Of a stretch of DNA of 64,000 nt, positions 10,911 to 23,830 are shown piece by piece. The notes under the pieces were generated by a model that made no database searches, was not told the DNA's origin, and saw only the letters and a list, made by a program, of their open reading frames with translations. The DNA comes from Desarmillaria ectypa (lineage: Eukaryota; Basidiomycota; Agaricomycetes; Agaricales; Physalacriaceae), in contig JAUDYN010000003.1 of the NCBI GenBank assembly GCA_030407005.1, positions 2,852,001-2,916,000 of the forward strand, written 5' to 3'. Every line of letters starts with the position of its first letter. The first letter of the stretch is position 1. The translations under genes were made by a program, and so were the position numbers.

Positions 10911-13900
10911 ATGCCATTTAAATCCAATAGGCCTAGTGCTTTCGACGTGTCTTTTCCCGAAGATGCTGCTGCCCTTCGACGGGAAGAACAGGCGCGTCTC
11001 ACAGCCAAATTCGCACCGACGCTCCAGACATTAAAGAGGCCGGTAACTGCTAATCCGCGCAAGAGGAAGGGAGATGAGCGACGACCTCTGGTTCACGTTC
11101 AAGGAACTCCTAGGCCCGTCGAAGCACCGGTATGTTTGATATAATGACATGTGATCCTTTAATCAACTCTTGTATTTAGCCTCCCAAGAGGCGAAAGCGC
11201 GATCTTGCTCCCAGTAAATGCTATCAGTGTCTAGAACTTTACATTTGTTGACTTAGGAATGCAGTTGAACATCCAGTGTACTACGAACCGCCTGCTGGTA
11301 TCCCGACATTCGAGGAAACAAGACGCTTGGTGCTTCCTGGAGAGGACCCCGAGGAAATCGACAATGAGCTCAAAATCATAAGATATCTCACCAATTTTGC
11401 ATTCTATGACGATAACAACAATAATGCCCTTGTTCCGTTATCTCTAATGGAAGAAAACGACGGGGTGACCCGGAACCTTCGTGCATCGGGCTTCGTCAGA
11501 CCGTATCTTGTCAATGATGAAGACGAGGGACAGGAAGATGGGTTGGACGACGACGCGTATCTTCATCTTGGTTCTATCATGACATTCAGTTTTAATTATG
11601 CTAAAAAGGATGAGTACGACACTTCTCATCTCGTGGATTTTCACCTTTGCTAACTCACCTGCCAAGACCTGTGTACCTTGAAACAGAATATGGTTGGTAT
11701 AGCCTCGAACGCCCTTCTCCTAAATACCAGCCGTTTTTCGAGAGGTTTCTAGTCCCACGTCGAATAGCACAGCTTGTCGTCTCTTCCGCTGTGGCTCGTC
11801 CACCTCCAGCCACTCGCCAGGAATTTCTCAGGCTCCTGGAGGACGAGAATGATACTTTTGGCGGTAAGTTCACCAGAGATGATTTGACTGCTTCGGTATG
11901 TTTCCATACTCGGGCTATATGCGTCTTTGACTTCCTCCTCCTCCCTCAGATATCCCAAATTGAAGAAGCGTTGGATGAACATGAGCGCGGAGAGGAGCTT
12001 CGCCAGCTCCCGTTTATTAGTGCCATCTTACCGAATACCGATCTGTCTGCGGCAAGGAGGAAGCGCAAGACAAAGCGGCGGTGCCTCAATCATCGTCCCC
12101 CCGAGATACTAGAACTGGCAGGCTTAGATCTTGATACCGCCGTACTCCAGCCTAAGAATCAAACGCCTACCCATGTTACACCTGCTATTGCCACCCTGGC
12201 GGAGGGTCTATTTCGCGGAGATCTGCAAGTGCTCGGCGCTCCTCCTCTTCCTGTCGACGAAGAGAAAAAACGTCAGGAACAGCAAGAAAACCACAATGCT
12301 TTGGAGATTCTCGTTAGACGCGCCAATCGCCGCCACAAGAAGACTGATTGGCGTCGCGACCAACGGCTTTCTAGCAGCTCAAGGTATCTGAAAAGCGTTT
12401 TAATAGACGGTGTGACAATTTGCGTCGGTGCTCTCACTCATATTTGTTATTTTGGTCTCACAGGGCCTGTAGATCGACGATAATATTGTAGTATTGCCCG
12501 AAGAGAATCGCGAATGTTTCCCGGAGACGATTGCGGATGTGGAGTTTGGCAATGGGATTGCTCAATACTTCTGGTGGGTCTGTGGTTCAGTCCAAGTATC
12601 CCATGACTCATGACTATTGGCAGGTTTGCAAGGGTATTATTCATTGACTTCGAATCAGAGATAGCGCATGTACTTTGGTACGACCATGGATCCAACACCG
12701 TCTTAGAGGAGCTTGCGCATCCCCAGGAATTATTTGTGCTTGATCAGTGCACGAGTATCCCACTTCTATCGATATGTGGAACCATAAAAGTGCATTATTC
12801 GCCAGAAGGGCCTGTGCCCTCGGGTGACTTTTATTGCCGGTAACATCTAAATTTTCTTAACTGACAATTATTTGCTTACGGTACTCATTCCAGGTTTAAA
12901 TATGATAAGGCAACCGCGGCTTTTGTGGACCCCGATCTTGAAGTCTCAGAAATGGTCTCAACACTCCAACCACCGAACAATTGTCCAAACTGTCTAATCC
13001 GGGATCAGCGCGAGCAAGAAAAATCTGCTGTAGAGATAGCGGATGGTATTGCATCTGGTGGAAATCATTATCACATCGACGACTTCGTACTTTATGCATC
13101 CTCCAGTGGGCCAGCTGCCATCGGTCAAATTGTTGATATCAAGACCTCTGATCGTAATACAGCCTCAGCTCAACCGAGCGTCAGTGTGAGGCCAATAGGT
13201 CGGATTAGCGACCTTGACATCCTACCGGACTCGGAAATAAGAGATGAGGTGCGATTGTCCCTTACTTTAGCAAGGTATCATTTACCCAGCTTCGTGTAGC
13301 GGCACGTCTTTCTCACCAACTCGGAGAAAATGGTGTCCGTCGATGTAACGGATCTGATACGCGTTTGCTTCGTTTTTCCGTATACGTCCATGACAGAGGA
13401 AGATGACTGGCTAGCTGTGTCTGCTGATCATTTCTACGTGAAATATACATTTCCCTCTCTAAAGGTAACTTCTTGGAATGTCAAGACGGTCGTCGATCCG
13501 GTGGACGTTCCCATATGCAAATTCTGTACTGCACTGGAACTCAAGCGGTTCAAGGACATTAAGGATATCCGTGAACGGGTGAAACTCCCTACTCTGGATG
13601 TCTTTGGCGGTGTTGGAGCGTTTGCCTTGGGAATGGCTGAAGGATGCGGAAATATGAAGGTTACGCATGCAATCGAGATTGCACCATCAGCTGCGAAGAC
13701 ATACAAGTATGTACCAGTTTCTCGTCTCCCTGATTTTATTGACACAAGATCTAGGCGTAATTCCCCTAGTACAAACGTTTATAACCAGTGTGCGAACATT
13801 ATGTTCAAATACATGGTCAAGCATCACCATCGCCCAGGTCAGATGGACCCTCCACTCCAAATCTACGATGAGACACCTGTGCCTTTACCTCCTTCCCCGG

Positions 13901-15495
13901 GCCAGATCAAAGTTATTGTCGCTGGCTTTCCCTGGTGAGATTTCATTGAGTGGCTCGTAGTCGTTTGTTCTCAACTTCTTCCTTCCAAGTCAATCTCACT
14001 CAGCTCTGAACATGTACAAGCATGAGCACGATGAGAAGAGCAACCTCATCCTCACGACATTGTCGATGATGGATTTTCTTCGGCCAGAGTACGGTTTCTT
14101 CGAAAACGTCCCCGGATTTATTAATTTCAGTCCCGATGCAACCCAATTCGGCCGGTACAAGCTTCAAGGTGGCATGGAGCAGGGTGGGCTAAAGTTGATC
14201 CTGCGTGCTCTAATAGACATGAAGTAAGCCTTTTAACGGTTAACTCAATGATATTTGTAATGGGTAGACTTGCTTTCCTAGGTATCAAGTCCGTTTTGGC
14301 ATCATAGATGCAGCCCATTATGGGACTCCGCAGCGGCGAAAGCGGTTTTTCATCTGCGTGGCGCAACAGAAGCAGAAGTTGTCGTCTCTTCCACAGCCGA
14401 CGCATGACTTTCCCAACACGGAGAAGCTTGCTATCAAGCTGTCCATCGGCGGTTCTATCACTCCAATTCGAACGACCAATGGAACTGCGCCGCATCGATG
14501 CATCACTATCGGTGATGCCATTAGCGATCTACCGAGATACGACTAGTGAGTCTCCTCTATTAAACTGATAATATTTTCACGGGCTAATGCATTGAAAATA
14601 GCAAGCATCCAATCCCAGGAAAGCGCGTTGACCGGGGAATCAAGAGTCTCCTCTGCAAACGAACGGATGCTCATTGCGGTTACGAAGGCAGAATTTCGTA
14701 TCATCATGCGCCCTCGACACGGTACCAGAAAGAGGCAAGAAAGAATGCAACGGCAAATATCCAACATTTCACAAGGTCTTTGAAGGAGAAGATAGTGGAA
14801 CGGTATATTTAACTACTTATACCTTTTTCGTGGGCTAATGAACTTTCAAAAGGATAGTCAATATTCCTTTGAAAGCTGGTGCCGATTATCACTGTACGTA
14901 CCTCATTATAGGTACACAGCTTCTACTTGTGGTCTGACATTAGCCATCAGCGTTACCAGGTGATCTCCACGAGTATCAAACGGTGAACCCACGATCTGCG
15001 AACGCAAGAGCAGGGTTCCGTAGCGGTATGTTCCTGAGCTTTGTCCGACAGAATGTTGCAAATTTCGAACGCACTTCTTCCACTTTCAGGCATGTACGGC
15101 CGTCTAGATGCTAACGATGTTTTCCCAACAACTGTTACGAATGTCTACGTCACCGCGAAGCAGAGTCGGGTGCTCAATCCTTGGGTTTTCTATGTTCCAT
15201 GGTGTAAAGCTTCGATGCGCTGACTGGTTGTACAGTGTCATCGAATGGTGACGGTCAGGGAGTTGGCTCGGTCGCAGGGATTCCGCGACGACTTTGTGTT
15301 TGAATCGTTGTACAACAATGTCATTACGGTATGCTTATAGTTATCGTTCGCACAGTACGTACTAATCGTGATGCTCCTTAGATCCATAGGCAGATAGGAA
15401 ATGCGGTCCCCTGGCCTGTAGCTACGGCCCTAGGACGGGAGCTACAGGCTGCGGTATTCGAGGATCCAAAGTACAAAGTTATCAGAATCACATAA
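10911..15495 (+). CDS. DNMT1: DNMT1-like DNA (cytosine-5) methyltransferase
   Basis: Nuclear maintenance-type cytosine methyltransferase. Eighteen exons: 10911-11129, 11180-11213, 11265-11613, 11667-11895, 11950-12411, 12473-12573, 12624-12839, 12894-13248, 13300-13706, 13755-13934, 13990-14223, 14282-14545, 14602-14802, 14853-14893, 14951-15025, 15090-15184, 15236-15328, 15382-15495. Spliced length 3,669 nt, 1,222 residues. Layout: basic N-terminus (RKRKGDERR); replication-foci-like region about 95-270 (HPVYYEPPAG...); two BAH-like modules about 430-560 and 600-740; catalytic domain from about 750. Motif I is DVFGGVGAFALGMAEG. Motif IV, GFPCQSHS, has its Cys codon split by intron 13935-13989. 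Motif VI is FFENVPGFINF (about 888). Motif VIII is the GTPQRRKRFF region. The target-recognition part includes TTVTNVYVTAKQSRVLNPW, and motif X is RQIGNAVPWPVA (about 1188). All key catalytic motifs are intact. The donor of intron 12412-12472 is the least certain. Confidence 0.92.
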
Positions 15496-15599
15496 AGTGT
15501 ATCTTTATTGCAATGCACAGTCAACATTGCCCCTCGTTCCAAGACGGCCTCTACGGAAATTCTTCTCAGAATCACTGATCCTGGCTGTCACACGGTATC

Positions 15600-17300
15600 A
15601 AACAAACCCTGACACGTCTTGAACCGAAAACATTTGTATCACGCCAATCTAGAAAATCGCGCGTCAACACCTGTCTCCGTTATGTCCGAAGGCTCCGCAG
15701 ACCCAATCGCATTCTTTAGCGGTGCCTGCAGTAACAATGGTCTCATTTTTTTCCGGCAGGAACCTAGCTATCCACATCCCTGGAAAGCGGACCAACGGCC
15801 GCTCTGAACTGTTCGTCAGCATCTTTTCAAAGTACTTGAACACTCTTAACACATTCATCAGGGTCTGCTGAACGTATTGGAGCAAATCCGGCGAGATAAT
15901 CTGAAAAACACGAACAATTTAGACGCGTTTCTCATCAATGCGGATCAAAAGTATACGTTCGATCGTAAGCTATACCTTACCGAGTCACTTTCACCTGCTG
16001 AAGACGCGTATGTTATCATCCGGGATTCACCAGATACCTTCCAAAGTGGCGAGCAAACAAATTCAGCAAACCCAGTGGGAAGGGATCCATCGAAAATGTC
16101 GAACTCATTCCACTCCTGGCAGGTGACTGACCCGCGCCGATCAAAATGCAAGGGAAACACTTGGAGTAGAGATGCAATTTTGACCCAGCTTTTCACCACC
16201 GCATAAATCTGTCAGCTTTACTATGTATCAAAGGAAATACTCATTTTGCTGGGCTGAGAAGCCTGGTCAAAATTTTATCTGTTATCCACCGATTTTCACC
16301 GGTTTTTGCCCTATTAGAAGTATCTGCGTACCAGGAGTGTTCGCTACATCGATTACGTGTCATTGAGACACGATGTCAAGCTCGCATTCGCATCCTCGAA
16401 TGAACATCGTCAAGCGCGCGCGTTGATGGAGCAAGCAGTGAATTTGGAGAAAGTCCAGGAAGTTGCATGGTCAGATTACCGGAAGGAAATTGAGGAAAAG
16501 CTGGTTCGAATTGTTCATCCCCGCGTTCTTGTTTCTCGACTGACGAGGCAAAATAGTTGCTAGCTCGTGAAGAAATTGAACATATGAAGTATAAGCAGTC
16601 GCAGATGGAGTGTGAAGCACTGGATAAAAAAGAGGAAGTCCTAGAGCCCTCGAAGAAATACAAGAAGGGGAAGAAGGAAAAGAAGGTTGCTCAGGAGACG
16701 TTAGTGATACCTTCAGACAATGTAGACGAGAAACAGAGCGAAGCCATAGGAAACTCAAGAGAAAGGCCAAAGACATGGACGTTGATCAGCAACAGGAAGT
16801 GGTCATACGGGCGAAGGAGGAAAGACTGAAGAAAAGGACGAAACAGAAATGGAACTCGAGGGTAATTCCATCCAGCCCCAAAAATCAGAGAAGAGGTGGG
16901 TGAAGAAGGGGGCGAAGGTGGTGGTTGTGTTGAAGATTCAGATAGAAACAAAGAAAAAGAAACAGCGACGAAAGGAGGGGCGGGAAGGGAAGTGCCGTGG
17001 GCATGAACAGATTGAGTAAGTTCACGTAGTACGTAGATATCGGGACGTCCTTGCCGATCTTCTTATATTTATGTATACCTCGACTCTAGCAAGACCTTCG
17101 GTAATGCGTCGGGGGCAGGTCCGCTCGAGGATTCCTTGGCTTCATTCGATGATGAATCAACCGGGGAACTCGGTAACCAGGATTGTCTTGTAACCATCAT
17201 TGCGCTTTCAACGACGTCTGATTTTCCTCAGCAGGTAATAGTTATCTCAAGGAGGAAATTTCTGATATACATATACGTTGCAGGTGCTGTTGCAGTTGCA
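15600..17300 (+). CDS. Uncharacterised region with plus-strand coding-like segments
   Basis: No family recognised. Several plus-strand open segments look protein-like but I could not join them with confidence. One (about 15,770-15,850) reads SELFVSIFSKYLNTLNTF. Another (15,877-16,206) contains LINADQKYTFDRKLYLTESL. A third (about 16,330-16,563) is helical and charged (EQAVNLEKVQEVAWSDYRKE). A fourth (16,557-16,830) is very Lys-rich (SKKYKKGKKEKKVAQE), and a fifth (17,090-17,235) is acidic/Ser-rich. Order and strand agree, so this may be one intron-rich gene for a basic coiled-coil protein, or a decaying gene with frameshifts. It starts about 100 bp after the DNMT stop codon. Confidence 0.3.
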
Positions 17301-18303
17301 AAGCAATGATTGGATTATGCGGCACTTCTGAAGATCAATCTCGTCGATCGTAGTCACACATTCCCAGTTCAGTTGACGACAGTCAATCAACTAGAGTACC
17401 CGAGTTGCCGTGAGATTGAGATTAGTGAAAGAAGATATTATTTTTTCTCTGTGCAAAGTTGTGTGGGCTGTGATAGTTTTTAGGAGAACACTAGGTTGAC
17501 TTGCTCCATTCGATACAACTAGGTGCAATTGCTCGACTGTGACATGCTGGTTGCAGGCCAAGTGCGACTCTTCTGAATACCAGCATGCTACTTAACTTTC
17601 TATGCCATGTGTTCCTGTCGACGCAACTCCGAGATCATGTCACAATCCAAGTTTTATTCCAAATTCGTGGTTCTCTTTGTATCCGGTACATCATGTATGT
17701 CGTTGAGATGACGTGATTAATTGCCACACAATTCGATTTCCCTGTTCTCAAGGAACTTGACGTGTTAACATCGGCAATTATTGTTTCTACCGAACCCTAT
17801 ACATGTGCTACGTGTACTGCTCTAGCGCTGGTACGGGCGAAGAGCGGGATACTTTGAGTCACCTGCCATGCTGTCCAGTCGCATCCGTGTCGGAAACCCG
17901 CAAACGATTCAAGGTACGTACATGTTTGCGGTCACCGTTGAAGCACTAGTAGTGTTGAAAAAGAGAAGACAAACTGTATGGGTAAGAATCCGGGAGTGGT
18001 GTATTAGCTTTGGGATGACACAATTACTACGGAATTGGTTGGCCAGCGGTAGCACCTGGTGACCTGACATTCTACATTTAGACGGTGGAAGATAAAGTGG
18101 GGTCAATGAATTTAGTACGTGGCAGATAAAACGCCCGTGAGAATATGCAGCAATCGGCGAATAAACCGGCGCCCACAAGCAACCGCTCCAAGAGACCAAA
18201 GAAATCAGAAACAAATTTAATAATATTCCCTGCCACCGACGAAGTTTGTCTTCTTACCACCATCTTCGCTATCCTTCGCTATCCTCCCTTACCCTTTCTT
18301 TTC
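17301..18303. other. Spacer upstream of the TBC gene
   Basis: No recognisable coding segment. Holds the promoter and 5' leader of the TBC gene; an in-frame ATG exists at 18145 (53 codons before the chosen start), so the leader may be shorter than assumed. Confidence 0.4.
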
Positions 18304-20591
18304 ATGGAGGCCCCCGCGGTGGTGCTGGCATCATCGTCCAAGCATCATTCAGCGACCCTCGCACCCTCACCTTTCTCTTCTGCCACCTCCTCCAGGACTT
18401 CTTCATTCGCTGATTCTCGGTATTCCACTGTAAAGGCACCCCGTCAGTCCTCGGAGACTGCCATCGTCTCTATCTATTCTATGTACGGCGATGACCACGG
18501 CAGAAACAGTTGGGCCGCCTCTCACGCGCTTTCCACCGATATGGCCAAGACCATCGTTCCTCAGGTCTCCCTGGATCTCCCTGAAGACACTTTGGACGAT
18601 GATTTTGACACCGAACTCGCCTACTATAATACAGACAGACCACCATTAATAGATATCACAGATGTCGCACCCAAAGCCAATGGTTCACCCATCACCCATT
18701 CCTCTTATTCGCGGCCCGTATCCAGCTCTGCGACACCTTCTTCCTTCATGTCGGAGTATAGCAGTGGACGTGGCTCGTCCAGGCAGTTTCGTAGCAGCGA
18801 TGTCACCGACTTCTCCTTGCCTTCGACCATGTCCCAGTCGGAGGAACACTATCCTTCATCTCCCAACTCCAGGTCCCTATCCGGCGTTTCATACGGTTCG
18901 CCAAATCGAAAATCCACGACCTCCGCTCGCGAGATACACTCTCCTAAACCTACTTCAGCCTCTTCTTCACCATCCCAGTCGTCCGAAAGGGTACCAACTC
19001 CGGTACCAGCGGGTCGACTTACCACCAATATTATTTCTCCTATATTACCTCTCAAACATCCACTGGAAACGACTCTTCAAAGCAAAACCTCTCTTGTTCC
19101 ATCAGAAGGCGAAGACATGGATGCATTCCATGTACGTAACACCTACGCACAGTTGGACGTGTCGGGGGTAAAAGGTGATGGCTATGAGGAAGGAGTTGAG
19201 CGGACACGAGCTCGGATAGGTGCGAGCCGTGCAAGCCAGCTTTGTGCAGAGGCAGCCTTGGGTGACGGGACGGAAAAGTCAAAGGAGTTGGACGAACAAG
19301 AAATACAGACGTTAGCTAACGTTGACCGGTGCGTATATTCTTCCTTTATCTGCCGCCCTTCTCACCATGTTCTAGCTATGGGTTTTTTAATGTACCATCA
19401 CACGACCGGTTAATTTTGCTGCCCGCCTCACCTTTACTGAAACGGCTTAGCCGGACAACTGCGGGCCCACCTTCCACTTCCGCGTCTGCCACTTCTCTAG
19501 ATTCATTACCACCTACACCCACTCTTGTTAAAGAGGCTTCTCGTATAGCTAAGTGGAACCGAATGTTAGAACCCGAACAACGTGACGAAGGCGCCAACGT
19601 CCAAATATGGCGGGTGAAGCCTTCTAAGGGCCTGAAATTGTCAGGACGCACGTACAAAGGCATTCCTGACCGATGGCGCTCCGCTGCATGGGAGCTACTC
19701 TTGAGGAGGTTTTCGAGGACCGGGAACGCAGAAACGACCAAGCTATGCCAGGACTACCACAACGCCCTGGATAAGCCATCGAGTTACGATATCCAAATTG
19801 ATTTGGATGTTCCACGGACAATTGGGGGGCACATAATGTTTCGAACAAGATACGGTGCAGGGTGAGTTGTTTCTCTCGCTTACTGGCCTCATTTTTCTAA
19901 TCTTTGACCAGGCAACGATCACTCTTCCATGTCCTTCATTGCTTCTCATTACGTTGTTCGCAATGCGGCTACGTCCAGGGCATGGGCCCCATTGCCGCTA
20001 CGTTGCTATGCTATTTCGATCCTGAACGCGTCTATGCCTCGATGGTCCGTTTGCACGATTCGTATGCACTGCATAACATCTTCAGCCCTGGGTTCCCTGG
20101 TTTACTGGAAGCAATTTATGTTCAAGAGAGAATAACAGAACACATGATGCCTGATGTTTATGCTGCTTTTAAAAAGCATATGATCTCGACTACGTCCTAC
20201 GCTACGAAATGGTATATCACGCTCTTCGCCAACTCGGTTCCTTTTCAGACGCAGCTAAGACTATGGGATGCTTTCTTATTAGAAGGACAAGACCTTTTCA
20301 TTGCTGTAGCCGTGTGTATCGTCTGGGTATATCGGGGTACGGGTCTTTTCGTGCTATACGGTTCATCTCTTAATGCTACCTTTGACAGATCATATCACAT
20401 CGTCCAACGCCAACTTCGAAACTGTACTATCGCTTCTATCGTCCTTCTTTGTTCTCGAAGACGAAAATGCTGTTCTATTCTGGATAGGAAAGACCCTTGG
20501 GGACAAGAAACTGCGGTCAAATATGGCCAAGTGGAGACTGGATTGGCGAAGGCTGGTCGCTGAGGGCAAAGATGCCAGCGCGCTGCTTTGA
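18304..20591 (+). CDS. TBC-domain Rab GTPase-activating protein
   Basis: Four exons: 18304-19328, 19376-19861, 19912-20336, 20389-20591; 712 residues from MEAPAVVLASSS. The first ~330 residues are Ser/Pro/Thr-rich and low-complexity, probably a disordered, phosphorylated tail. The TBC domain follows from about residue 445 (YKGIPDRWRSAAWELLL). Both catalytic fingers are present: the IxxDxxR motif as IDLDVPR with Arg489, and the YxQ motif as GYVQGM with Gln526. Later signatures (KWYITLFANSVPF, RLWDAFLLEGQDLF, ending WVYRDHITSSNANFETVL across intron 20337-20388) complete the fold. Such proteins switch off Rab GTPases on endosomal/secretory membranes; which Rab is unknown. The alternative start at 18145 would add a Lys/Ser-rich leader. 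Confidence 0.9.
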
Positions 20592-21010
20592 GGAGTCCGT
20601 TTCTGATCCATTATTAAGTATCCTTATCGCACTTCTTTCGTATCTCGTCTGCATTCACATTTTCATCGTTTCACTCTCAATCATTCACGTACATATATAC
20701 ACTCCGCAAGCATATACGTATACCTTAGCAACACTACCACTCTCGTTTCGGTTTTTTTTTCTCAGATCATTGGTTCGTTCTTTCTGCCGTCGCATGTTTT
20801 CTGGTTTACTATCTGTTTGATTGCTCTGCTGTTCTACTTGATATTAGTAGCATGCATTTGTATAACTGTGCCATGAGATCATCGTCGCATTATAATATTA
20901 GGACCTCAGTGGCTGGTATATACACATCGCACTATACAAAGTACACAAGTGCAGGAACAACGAACACAAGATATGATACATTTGCAGAGTCAAAGTCAGC
21001 ACGAAATGCG
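20592..21010. other. Convergent spacer between TBC and RNase H1 genes
   Basis: T/C-rich 3' UTR-like sequence with no coding frame; stop codons of the flanking genes face each other across 419 bp. Confidence 0.5.
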
Positions 21011-22256
21011 TCAGAGGAGATCTAGTTCAATATCATCGTCATCTAAGAGCCCATCAGCATAGAAGGCTGCCTCCTGAATTGAAATATGTCAAGGTCTAGC
21101 TCTTCTCCAAACCTAAGAAGTACTCACTTCTTCAGTCAACCGTGATGCAGGCGTCACGGTCTTCATCGGTGGCGACTGTTGCACGGGTTTCGAAACAGGA
21201 TTATCTTTACGAGATGGAGTGGCGGGTTGTTCTGATAGACGCTTCATGTTCTTCAGCTCGGCATTCATTTTGTTGGTCAAGACTTTCTCCAGAACCTCCC
21301 AGTCGCGTTCTGGAAGCTCTGGAAGCGCAGCACCAATGTTTGCCTGACGGTCTGCTGCTTCATTACCTTCAATACCCATATGTCCCTGAACATATTCAAG
21401 GTTAATCTTTCTTCCAAGCCGATTCGATCGTTCAAGAAGCCTTGCAAGGTACTTGATGAGAGGTGCGTTCTCTACTGGTGTGCCTTTGACAGTCTTGAAG
21501 TCGTTGACCGCCCACTTCTGTAACCATTGTGTCACACCTAGAGAACCCAGATAAGCAAGAATATCAAACAGGTTTCGAATATGCATACAGTTTATTGAGT
21601 ATCTAGAATCAGTTTTGATGCGGAGAGGGTTGGTTTCAGCCTGCGATTGTTCAAGTACTCGTACAATAGCCTGTAAAGTTCAGTTTGAACGACAATCATT
21701 GATAGTTGAGAAAACAATACTGACGATAAGCTCTGCGCGATTGTTGGTTTGTTTGCCTGGACAGCGTTCTGCCAAGTTCCTAAGTCGGACGACGGCTGTC
21801 AAGCACTATACAGCACGCCAGATACATATCACTTACCTGGGATCGTTATGACCCCACCACACCCCGACTCCTGCCACGGCTCCAGTCTTGCCGTTGCCCT
21901 TGCATGCACCGTCCGAGAAGACGGTTATTTCACCCGGAATGCTGGCAGCCTGAGATGTGTCCGATATTGATGTTACTGATTTTGATCCGCTTGTGGCAGT
22001 TGAGGTGGTTTGCGCTGATGATGGAACGATGTTGGTTGATCCTCCTGATATGCCAGTGATGAACTCTTGTGCTAACTGTGCCGTCGGAAATTTCTTGTAT
22101 TTGGCTCCGGGAAAGCTTTTAATTTGTTCCTCGCACTCGTTCCTAGAGCATCTCAGTTCGACGCTGGACCGAGCCGAGTCACGGAACGTACCAGGTGGAG
22201 TATATGCCAGGACTACGTCCAACTCTTACGGCGTAGAATGCTGGACCTTCGGCCAT
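21011..22256 (-). CDS. RNH1: Ribonuclease H1 with N-terminal hybrid-binding domain
   Basis: Degrades RNA in RNA:DNA hybrids. Six exons on the minus strand: 22192-22256, 21837-22142, 21725-21779, 21589-21670, 21128-21537, 21011-21073; 326 residues. The start MAEGPAFYAVRVGRSPGIYS leads directly into the viroplasmin-like hybrid-binding domain (residues about 6-52, EEQIKSFPGAKYKKFPTAQ). A Ser/Thr-rich linker follows, then the catalytic domain. The four catalytic carboxylates are present: Asp99 (FSDGACKGNG), Glu140 (NNRAEL), Asp163 (IKTDSRYSIN) and Asp232 (GNEAADRQAN), with His222 in the QGHMG loop. The C-terminal tail (residues 245-326) is Lys/Pro-rich and ends acidic (LLDDDDIELDLL), longer than the human enzyme. 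No mitochondrial presequence is obvious, so nuclear action is likely. Confidence 0.93.
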
Positions 22257-23240
22257 TGATGCAGGGCTGATTGAGATGGGGAATGGAGGTCTGCGTGAGA
22301 GAGTGCGAGGACAAGTCGGAGGCGGCTGGGAGTCAGTGCAAAAGTCAGACGCGTGTATCGCGGCCGCGGATATTGAACCGCGCAACACGTGATGCGAATT
22401 TTTACGAAAATATTTGATGGCATCCCGATCTGGAATCCCGCTGTGACTCTGTCCGAGTCGCTTCTGTCCAAGCAGGCCGTGAAACGGAAGTGACTCTGCT
22501 TTGTTCTATGTTTTCAGTTTTGGGGCCCCATCTGGGCATTGTTATCCGTTCTTGTCGCATCTATCACTTCGAGGCAATACTGTCGGCTGTAAAGCGCTTC
22601 TCTTTCCTGGTCGTCTGCACTCACAAGTGCGTGAATACCTCGTCACAGCCAGGATTATACTGGCCCTTATTCTATCTCAAGCGGTGATCGAACTGGATGT
22701 AGAAGAATTTTTACGCTTTCGAGCGCAGCCCTGATTTCTCGGTCAACGCTTCTCTTTTCGATGATAAGGACAGCTACATGCCTTGTTCCCAACTCGGAAT
22801 ACAACGACTTGGTTACGCAACACTCTAGCCAACCTTTGAGTCACCCTGAGCTGTATGACATTAAACTTGCTACACTTACCATTCGCAGACAAGGACACTT
22901 CCTAATATGGGCTTTACCTTGTCTTTCCTCTATAGGTCCAGAATTTCATGCAGTATCTTTCCATGGCTATATAACAGAGTGCTAGCGCTTTAGTTTCTTC
23001 AACAGCACCGACCAGTTGATTGGAAGGGATCCGACCGTCCTCATCATCACTTGTGCGGGACATCTCTTGCCAAATTCTTCGCTTGAAGTTAAAGTTCCCA
23101 AGCATATCGGTATCTCATACTGAAACGACCATTCTATTCTTCCTATCCTTTACGGTCTCAATCTCCCACACGCACCGCACTATTCTTGCCTCTGCCCACG
23201 CCGCGTTTTTACTCTGACGTTTTAGCGACACCAACATTCA
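22257..23240. other. Intergenic region upstream of RNase H1
   Basis: Short plus-strand open frames (for example 22,761-22,985) lack any recognisable feature. Holds at least the RNase H1 promoter. Pyrimidine-rich near 23,120-23,240, like a 5' leader. Confidence 0.4.
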
Positions 23241-23462
23241 ATGATGTCCTTCTCTTCGTCGTCTTCGTCGCCTTCCTTCTTCCCCACCGGTTCAACGTCT
23301 CCAAATGCATTCTCGTCCTTCTACCAGTCTCCGCGAGACGCACATGCCATGTACGCCTCCCTTTCTAGTAAAGGGCATAAGGGCCAGACAAGAGGAGCGT
23401 CACAAAACCGGAATCATGGGGTTCCGAGTGGGCTGAAGAAGCTGGTATGCTGCAGGAAGTGA
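23241..23462 (+). CDS. Small Ser-rich open reading frame, uncertain
   Basis: 73 codons beginning MMSFSSSSSSPSFFPTGSTS after a CT-rich leader, the kind of start context expected of an expressed fungal gene. The second half turns basic (KGHKGQTRGASQNRNHG). A second open frame overlapping its end (about 23,384-23,539) contains WGSEWAEEAGMLQEVI, which also looks protein-like. An intron or frameshift may link the two, but I found no good splice pair. It could instead be a 5' exon or upstream ORF of the ING gene. No family recognised. Confidence 0.3.
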   Translation: MMSFSSSSSSPSFFPTGSTSPNAFSSFYQSPRDAHAMYASLSSKGHKGQTRGASQNRNHGVPSGLKKLVCCRK

Positions 23463-23830
23463 TTGGCGGAGAAATGAAGAAGCCGCGATACCATTGGAAC
23501 ATATGGATTGTAGAAGCCCTTGGTTTGGGTGCACTTTGAGATTTCATTGTGAAGTAGCACTTGAGGGAGGTCCGCGAGGTTGCCAGCTGCTAGACAGGAA
23601 AACGAACGAGACGCCACGATCATCACATATTTGTAGCTGCTAGCATTTTCATTCGACCTTCATCGTAGCATATTTTTTTGATTGTATTTTTATATAAATA
23701 ATATTTCAGCCACGCTTTTGCAAACGACTCGGGATACCGGGCCGTAATTGCCGTCCGGTCTTTGTTGTGGTCAACAAATATAATGACCTTTTTAGCGCTG
23801 GCCACAACGTCGTGCACGACATCTCTAACG

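Noticed and set aside
13915..13940. Apparent loss of the catalytic Cys in the DNMT (GFPW with no PCQ)
   Set aside because: The Cys codon is split by intron 13935-13989; splicing gives GFPCQSHS, so motif IV is intact.
19624..19848. Minus-strand open frames inside the TBC gene
   Set aside because: Shadows of the well-supported TBC coding frame on the other strand.
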